Of a DNA stretch of 24,114 nucleotides, positions 18,781 through 24,114 are shown piece by piece. The notes below the pieces were generated by a model. That model made no database searches. It saw only the letters and a program-made list of their open reading frames with translations, and was not told the DNA's origin. Origin of the DNA: Cladosporium sp. IMV 00045 (lineage: Eukaryota; Ascomycota; Dothideomycetes; Cladosporiales; Cladosporiaceae); contig MSJI02000394.1 in assembly GCA_001931905.2 (NCBI GenBank), positions 1 through 24,114 on the forward strand. Direction: 5' to 3'. Positions within the stretch are counted from its first letter, which is position 1. Every line of letters starts with the position of its first letter. Made by a program: the position numbers and the translations under genes.

Positions 18781-20102
18781 TCATTGCGTGCGCTCTCTAT
18801 CGAGCGAACATTTCGTACCAACTTCGGCGGCTTCGCGCATGATTGAAACTTGGGACGACGAGTCACTTCTGAAAGGTTCCTTTGTCAAAGTCCCATTTTT
18901 GTCTGGCGCACTCACGCGATGGAGCGGCACATCTCCATCATCATCCAAGCCATCGACTCGGCCGCGGTTGCTGCTCGTTGCGCAAGACCTGCCATTGCCG
19001 TCAATCCGAGCGCTTGCACTACCAATGTAGTACGGTTGAGCGCCCGAGTTTGCCTGCTTAGCCGTATACAGAATCCTAAAGCTTGCCAGACAGCAAACGA
19101 TCACCGCCACGCTGCTTTCGACTGCACTCCATAACGCCAGCCACGAGATTTCTGGCTGGCTATTCTGAGTGTCTGAGAAGCTTATGCGAGTTATGGCGAA
19201 GGCTATGACCAGAACTCCCAAGCCCAGAACAAACATCAAGCCTGCTTTCTGCTTTCTAGATATATCCACACCTGCCACGACGTAGATTGGCAGGGCGATG
19301 ACTTTAACTTGTCAGTAGGGGCAGTATCTCGTGATATGTGGCATGAGACTCACTGCATACATCCGTGGTAACATCAAAAGCTGTGCTCATTCGAAGACTA
19401 ATGAGAGACTTGCGTATACTTGCCGGATCTTGACATTCACCTGGTAGAGTCAGAAGCAGTTGACGATGTTCATGGAGGCTAGGAGGACTCACCAGGCGTG
19501 AAAGAAGTGCACGCCATTGGATAAGAGATGATGCTAGCGATTATGGTGAGTACAGTGAAGCCCACGATCAGCCACCAGACTCTTCGTGGCCCGTTAAGTT
19601 GTTTCGTCAACCGATGTAGAAATGCCAGAAACGAAGCTTTCACGCTCCATAGGCATGTCCAAAACAGCAGTGTCGATGCGAATTGGCACTTGATGTAGTA
19701 GGACCCTCGTTGTACAAAATCGGGCGTAGGTTGTCTCAACCCGGTACTGACTTCCAGAAGCTCGTACATGGGAGACGACATAACAGTCATGACAACCTGG
19801 AGACATGAGTTAGATCGTGAAATGTGCTCTCTAAAGAGCAAGCCTCAATTCAATTGTACTTACTCCGTTGGCAACGAGGATCGTGAAAGCAGTCGAAGCA
19901 AAATAGTCGTCAAGATGAAGGCGTCGAAAAGTGTATAGATGGATCGCGATTCGGGCGGCCAGAAAGATCAATGCGGCCCCTACTAGGAGCCATATGACGG
20001 CCTATAGCTTTATTCAGTGCCTCGTGTCCAAGTACCGCCAGTGCGATTGCTTACCACCAATGTGCCCTGCGAGATACGTGCAGCTACCAAACCTCCCGCC
20101 AT
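18781..20102 (-). CDS. PTH11-like seven-helix membrane protein (fungal rhodopsin-fold family)
   Basis: Five exons on the minus strand: 20102-20055, 20001-19864, 19796-19493, 19440-19354 and 19307-18781, encoding 367 residues. Introns are 46-67 bp with GTAAGC, GTAAGT, GTGAGT and GTGAGT donors, and phases agree. Seven hydrophobic segments follow: AVIWLLVGAALIFLAARIAI; YFASTAFTILVANGVVMTV; CQFASTLLFWTCLWSVKASF; VWWLIVGFTVLTIIASIISY; STAFDVTTDVCIKVIALPIY; AGLMFVLGLGVLVIAFAITR; WSAVESSVAVIVCCLASFRI. The RRLHLDDYF motif after helix 1 and the W..VESSVAV..C..S.RIL ending are signatures of this family (fungal rhodopsin-type domain, PF20684; PTH11-like, without a CFEM domain here). Members include candidate receptors for surface or plant cues and proteins in secondary-metabolite clusters. 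The cytoplasmic tail of about 90 residues is polar. It is divergent from the FAD oxidoreductase gene. The ligand is unknown. Confidence 0.88.
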
Positions 20103-20692
20103 TCTTCGAGGTAACGCTGTTCCTGGGACGTTTCATAGCCATAAGGAGCGAACTCACAAGGCTTTTGTGAGAAGAATTGTTCCATTGCTCTATCTTGAAC
20201 CCTCTTCCCAATTCATGCTTTCTCCGATCGCTTGTTAGAATGATACATTCGCGAGGCTTTGGCGAGATGCAAGTTTGCGGCGTCGGACAGCTGCGCGATA
20301 TGGCAATCTCGACTCAAGGGCATTGAGAGATCTAGTCCGCGGCACGTATATTGAACAGTGGATCCCGCTAAATCGGCTGGCCGTCTACTGCAAGGCACTC
20401 GGACCACACTTATTTATTCGATCCTGTGCGACCGTGTGCACCACCAATCGCAGAAGCTGCTAACAGACTAAAATGGACGGCTAGTTGGTGTAGTCGATCT
20501 CCCTGCAGGCGAGTTGTGTACCTCGGTATGAGGGCTCAAACCAGGCTTGTAAACGAAGTTGAGTTAGTGAAGAACGGAATGTGGTACATCCGTCGCGACT
20601 TTCAATCCATCTTCGCCAATTTAAAAACCGAGTGACATTTCGATGCAGTGCTTCTCCTCACAGTTCCCAAATCGTGCATCGTTTCATTTAAA
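20103..20692. promoter_or_regulatory. Shared upstream region of the receptor and the flavoenzyme
   Basis: This 590-bp stretch lies between two divergent start codons and must hold both promoters. On the flavoenzyme side a CCAAT box (20616-20620) runs directly into TTTAAAAA (20620 onward), about 75 bp before ATG 20693, a plausible core promoter. No repeated operator palindrome was found by eye, so co-regulation is only suggested by the arrangement. Confidence 0.55.
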
Positions 20693-22531
20693 ATGACAGG
20701 AGTCGCAACAACCCTGATTGTTGCTCTGCTGGGAGGGAGTGTGTTGGGAGCAGCCTCGCCTGCAAAGCCCGAATTATCGAAAGCAGCAGCCGCCAATTTT
20801 TTGTCTAAAGGGAAGACATGTGTGGGTAAAGCCGTCCAATAAGGACCACACGTCAATGATCGCCTACAATCACAATGCTGACACAGGTATCTTCACAATA
20901 GTGTGCTGCCCTCAAGCTTGCACTGCCCAAGAGGGTAGCCTATTTCGGTAGCAAAGACTACAATGAGTCGCTTGCTTCATACTGGAGTCGCCAGGAAGAG
21001 GCCATATCACCTACATGTGTGGTCAGTCCAACCAGTAGCCAAGAAGCTGCCGTCGCCATGGCTTTGCTCAACGTTGCGGGTTCTATTTTGCCGGGCAAAT
21101 GCGACTTCGCAGTGAGAAGTGGCGGGTAAGTCACTTTGAGGTGCAACGTGAAGTAATTAGCTTGACTGACACATTGGTAGGCATACACCCTTTTCCGGAG
21201 CGGCTAACATCGATGAGGGAATCACCATTGATCTGAGCCACCTCAATGAGGTCACTTCGTCGGAAGATCTATCAACTGTGACGGTGGGCCCTGGTAATCG
21301 ATGGGGGGATGTCTACTCCAAGCTCGACAAACTGGGAATCGCCATCGACGGAGGCAGAGCAGCCAGTGTCGGCGTTGGAGGTCTGACTCTGGGAGGTAGG
21401 TAATCGCTTCCCAGTCGTCTGTGAGAGGTTACTAACAGGGCTGGCAGGCGGAATTTCCTTTTTCTCTCCTCGTCACGGATTTGTCTGCGACAATGTTGTC
21501 CGCTTCCAGGTCAGAAATCAATGTCCACGCATTTAAATCCGAATCCTGGCTGATCGCATAGTACAGGTCGTTTTGCCGTCGGGGATCCTTGTTGATGTGA
21601 CAGAGAAGTCGCATCCAGATCTATTCAAGGCCCTCAAGGGTGGCTCAAACAACTTCGGCATAGTCACTGCTTTCGAGTTCACGGCTTTCGAGCAGGGTGA
21701 CTTTTGGTAAGTATCTGCAATTGCAGTATGTCGTTGCCGTTCATTGACATTCTCTCACGCAGGGGAGGCTTCACTATCTACGACATCAGCACCAAGAATG
21801 CCCAATTCGAAGCGTTCGAAGCGCTTACCGGCAGCCCTGACTATGACCCTTACGCTGCTCTGATCAACAATTACGTCTTTGCCGCGGCCACGAACTCTTG
21901 GTCCATTGCCAGCAACTTGCAGTACACCAAGGCGGAAGAGAATCCAGCATTCTTCGAGAACTTCACCTCGTTGCCACAGTTGTACAGCACGATGCGAGTG
22001 TCAAACTTGACAGACTTCGCTTTGGAACTCGCGGCTTCAAGCCCTGTCGGTCGTCGTCAACTTTTCCTCACTGCAACCTATGGGAATAGCGCAAAGATGA
22101 TGTCTAATATCTTGGACATCTCCAACTCCACAGTACAAGAGCTGGTGGATGTTCCGGACCTTGCGTACAGCCTCAGCTTCCAGCCTATGCCCACTGTGAT
22201 CACCTCGAAAGCGAAAGGTCAGAATTCGCTCGGCCTCACTGGAGAAGAGGGTAACCTTTTCAACCTACTGTTGACCGTTTCATGGGATACGCAAGATGAC
22301 GACGAGCGTATCTACCGTCAAGCGAGAGCTTTGTTCGATGAATCGGAAGCCGTGGCAAGGGAACTTGGCCTGTTCAATGAGTACGTCTACCTCAACTATG
22401 CAGCACCGTGGCAAGATCCAATCGGGGGCTATGGAGCTGAGAGCAAAGCTCGGCTGCAATCTGTTAGTAAGAAGTACGACCCTCAGGGAGTCTTCCAGAA
22501 GCGGGTTCCGGGCGGATTCAAACTCTTCTAA
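20693..22531 (+). CDS. Secreted BBE-type FAD-linked oxidoreductase
   Basis: Six exons, 20693-20821, 20902-21125, 21181-21395, 21448-21509, 21567-21706 and 21763-22531, give 512 residues; all phases agree. Donors are GTGGGT, GTAAGT, GTAGGT, GTCAGA and GTAAGT. A signal peptide ([20 protein letters not shown]) is followed by an FAD-binding PCMH domain of the vanillyl-alcohol oxidase family (PF01565), about residues 70-245. FAVRSGGHTPFSG places His119 where family members bind FAD covalently through 8-alpha-histidyl. PSRHG-like [12 protein letters not shown], and [17 protein letters not shown], are family blocks. The C-terminus has the berberine-bridge-enzyme domain (PF08031): [16 protein letters not shown], then [16 protein letters not shown]. 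The length is normal for fungal members. Substrates in this family include sugars, alcohols and secondary-metabolite intermediates; none can be named here. Intron 1 uses a less common donor, GTGGGT, chosen because it restores [13 protein letters not shown]. Without splicing, TAA ends the frame at 49 codons. Confidence 0.9.
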
Positions 22532-23460
22532 AGACTTTTGCTGGAGGGTATGATATCTGCGAGCTGCTAGACGTACCCATCATTATGGCGAGCTTGCTTG
22601 TACTGCCAATCCCCCATGGCGAGATCACCTCCCAGAATCTAGTCCATTGAGTCTTCTAAAGCCATCATCCTCACACTTTTCAATGCTGATGAGGTTTTTG
22701 CATGTTTCGCGTTTTGCTTCTTGACATCAGTGCCGGAATTCTGGTTATCATATCCTTTTAAAATTTCGAAGCTATATCCGAGAGGGTTGCACTTTTGCTT
22801 ATGGATTTGAAGTTTCTGTCTGTCGGTATCTCACCAAACCGCGTGAAGATTGCGATTGTGTTGTCCACGACCATGATCTGGTGTCAGGCTGGGTTCGAGC
22901 GTGAATTTCCGCAGTCGTGTTCGCAAGCACTTCGAATTCGCGTTCCAAAGCGATGATTACTCCGATGGTTGTATGGCATAAGGGGAAGAAGGACGTTTGC
23001 GAGGCGTTACTGCGACTTTCGTCACTACCCTCGTGTACGGTATGATGATCGTGAGCATCAGGGCGAACAGTCTTCGGCGATTTAGGCCCTCTCACGCCCG
23101 AAAGGAGGGAGGTACAGGTTCGTCCGGTCGTACGATGGGTGTTTGCAATTGTGTGAGATGACGTGGCTTTTGGAACACTACACAAGATTGAAGCATTGAG
23201 GATAAAGATAGCGATTTGTAGGGTCACGATCCGAGGCCAGCTGTGCGCCTGGGAAACGCTCGGAAGGCGTTCTTTCTTTTCGCTCGCAAGCCTTTAACAT
23301 TCAATATATCTGGAGTCGGTGTGGAGATTCCGGAACAGGTCTCGCTGTCCGTGAGAACGATGGTGACTTCTGATGTCATTGGTGTATCTGGTGTTGGTGC
23401 CGCTGGTGGCAACATTGCAGGTCTCGCTTGGGGTCGATTGTCGTCGGCCCAAAGCAAGGG
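22532..23460. other. Intergenic region between the flavoenzyme gene and the RIP block
   Basis: 929 bp of normal base composition with no confident gene. It starts with the 3' region of the flavoenzyme gene; TTTTAAAATTT lies near 22756-22766. A minus-strand frame from an ATG at about 23415 to a stop at 23224 reads TIVLTDSETCSGISTPTPDI and ends basic (KRKNAFRAFPRRTAG). It could be a short gene or a first exon, but I have no family match and do not call it. Another minus frame (23227-22799) has no protein-like composition. Confidence 0.5.
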
Positions 23461-24114
23461 TCGGCCATATGTACAAAAGTGCCAAAATTACAGATTTCCT
23501 GATTTTTACTATAGTACCAAAATCCAAATTTAGGCTTATTTATATTAAAACATACTATATTCTATTATTTTTAATAGTAATAGCCCCTAAGAATATATAT
23601 CACCTCGTTTACGTAATAGAAGAATACTAAAAAAGGCACGTAGGCCGCCTACGTATTTATCTCGACGCGTAGGTAGATTAGATACGCGATTAGTAAGCCG
23701 TTAGTTAGACCTATAATTAAATGCGTATTTATATCGAAGAGGCTACCGGTATACCTCTTACCGTTCGAACGTTTAAACGTAAGATAAAAGAGATAGGACT
23801 ATCGTCTCGCCTTTTTATTAAGGACTCGCTATAACTTCGCGCTATTATCTTAAACGCATACTCTAATCTTCGCCTTACGGATACCGAGACCGTAGCTATC
23901 TTAGCACTAGACGGCTTTAAGACTAACGTACGTAGGCTAGCACGTATACGAAAGCGTATAGGCCTAAAAAAGCGTATTAAACGCGGTAACTTTAAAGTAG
24001 CGGATACGTAGCTCTACGAGTTACTTAGTAAAGAACTCGATACTAATAATATTAGTAGCTTTAGAGCTAGGAACCTTTATACCTTTATACGTTTAAAGTA
24101 TAATATAGTTAGAA
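23461..24114 (+). mobile_element. RIP-mutated DNA transposon, 5' part, integrase-like frame, cut by window end
   Basis: Base use changes sharply from about 23465-23530: AT-rich, full of TA, yet CpG-rich and almost without CA or TG. In one + frame the remains of a protein can be read from about 23721: EEATGIPLTVRTFKRKIKEI, then LRLTDTETVAILALDGFKTN, VRRLARIRKRIGLKKR and, later, FRARNLYTFIRLKYNIVR. Repeated helix-turn-helix-like pieces of this type precede the catalytic part of an integrase-core (DDE) protein family that is widespread in ascomycete genomes; I assign it by pattern memory only. The frame is broken by TAA at 23832-23834 and TAG at 24009-24011, both explainable as C-to-T changes of Gln codons, and by TAA just before 23721. 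The catalytic domain and the far end lie beyond the window. No inverted terminal repeat can be tested here. Confidence 0.7.

Noticed and set aside
20822..20842. Short secreted peptide ending at TAA 20842 in place of the flavoenzyme's first exon
   Set aside because: Splicing at GTGGGT 20822 joins perfectly to the conserved oxidase sequence, so the stop is intronic.

Overview
The window reads as nuclear DNA of a filamentous ascomycete (Pezizomycotina). The evidence is short introns of 46-89 bp with GT..AG ends and CTAAC/CTGAC branch sites, a HET-domain gene, a PTH11-like receptor, and a terminal block with extreme CpA loss typical of repeat-induced point mutation (RIP). A dothideomycete is my best guess. 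No RNA genes, CRISPR arrays or bacterial features were seen.

Layout, left to right. (1) 227-1725 (+): Swd1/RbBP5-like WD40 subunit of the COMPASS H3K4 methyltransferase, two exons. (2) 2337-3869 (-): Npr2, a subunit of the SEACIT/GATOR1 complex that restrains TORC1, convergent with swd1. (3) 4440-6710 (+): a 756-residue HET-domain protein, divergent from npr2. (4) 7061-8509 (-): a secreted Ser/Thr/Pro-rich wall-type protein with internal tandem repeats. (5) 8510-10860: a long gap with little recognisable content. (6) 10861-12123 (+): a Rax1-like RGS membrane protein, three exons. (7) 12124-14192: another long gap, CT-rich, promoter-like. (8) 14193-14880: a coding-like stretch whose best frame changes three times. 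(9) 15133-17566 (+): an unrecognised low-complexity protein with a C-terminal membrane anchor; its 5' end is uncertain. (10) 17711-18330: a decayed tandem array of about seven ~87-bp units. (11) 18781-20102 (-): a seven-helix PTH11-like/fungal rhodopsin-fold protein, five exons. (12) 20693-22531 (+): a secreted BBE-type FAD oxidoreductase, six exons, divergent from the receptor across a 590-bp shared upstream region. (13) 23461-24114: the start of a RIP-mutated DNA transposon with an integrase-like reading frame, cut by the window end.

The left half mixes conserved regulatory genes (chromatin, nutrient signalling, polarity/RGS) with fast-evolving ones (HET, wall protein). The right end is more accessory: receptor, secreted flavoenzyme, and a RIP-killed transposon. 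The most unusual items are the decayed array with stem-loops after each conserved core, the frame-hopping segment with breaks beside A-runs, a 937-nt stretch of + strand with no ATG, and CpA loss in which every surviving CpA follows G. None of these is proven to be a new system; each is stated with its test.
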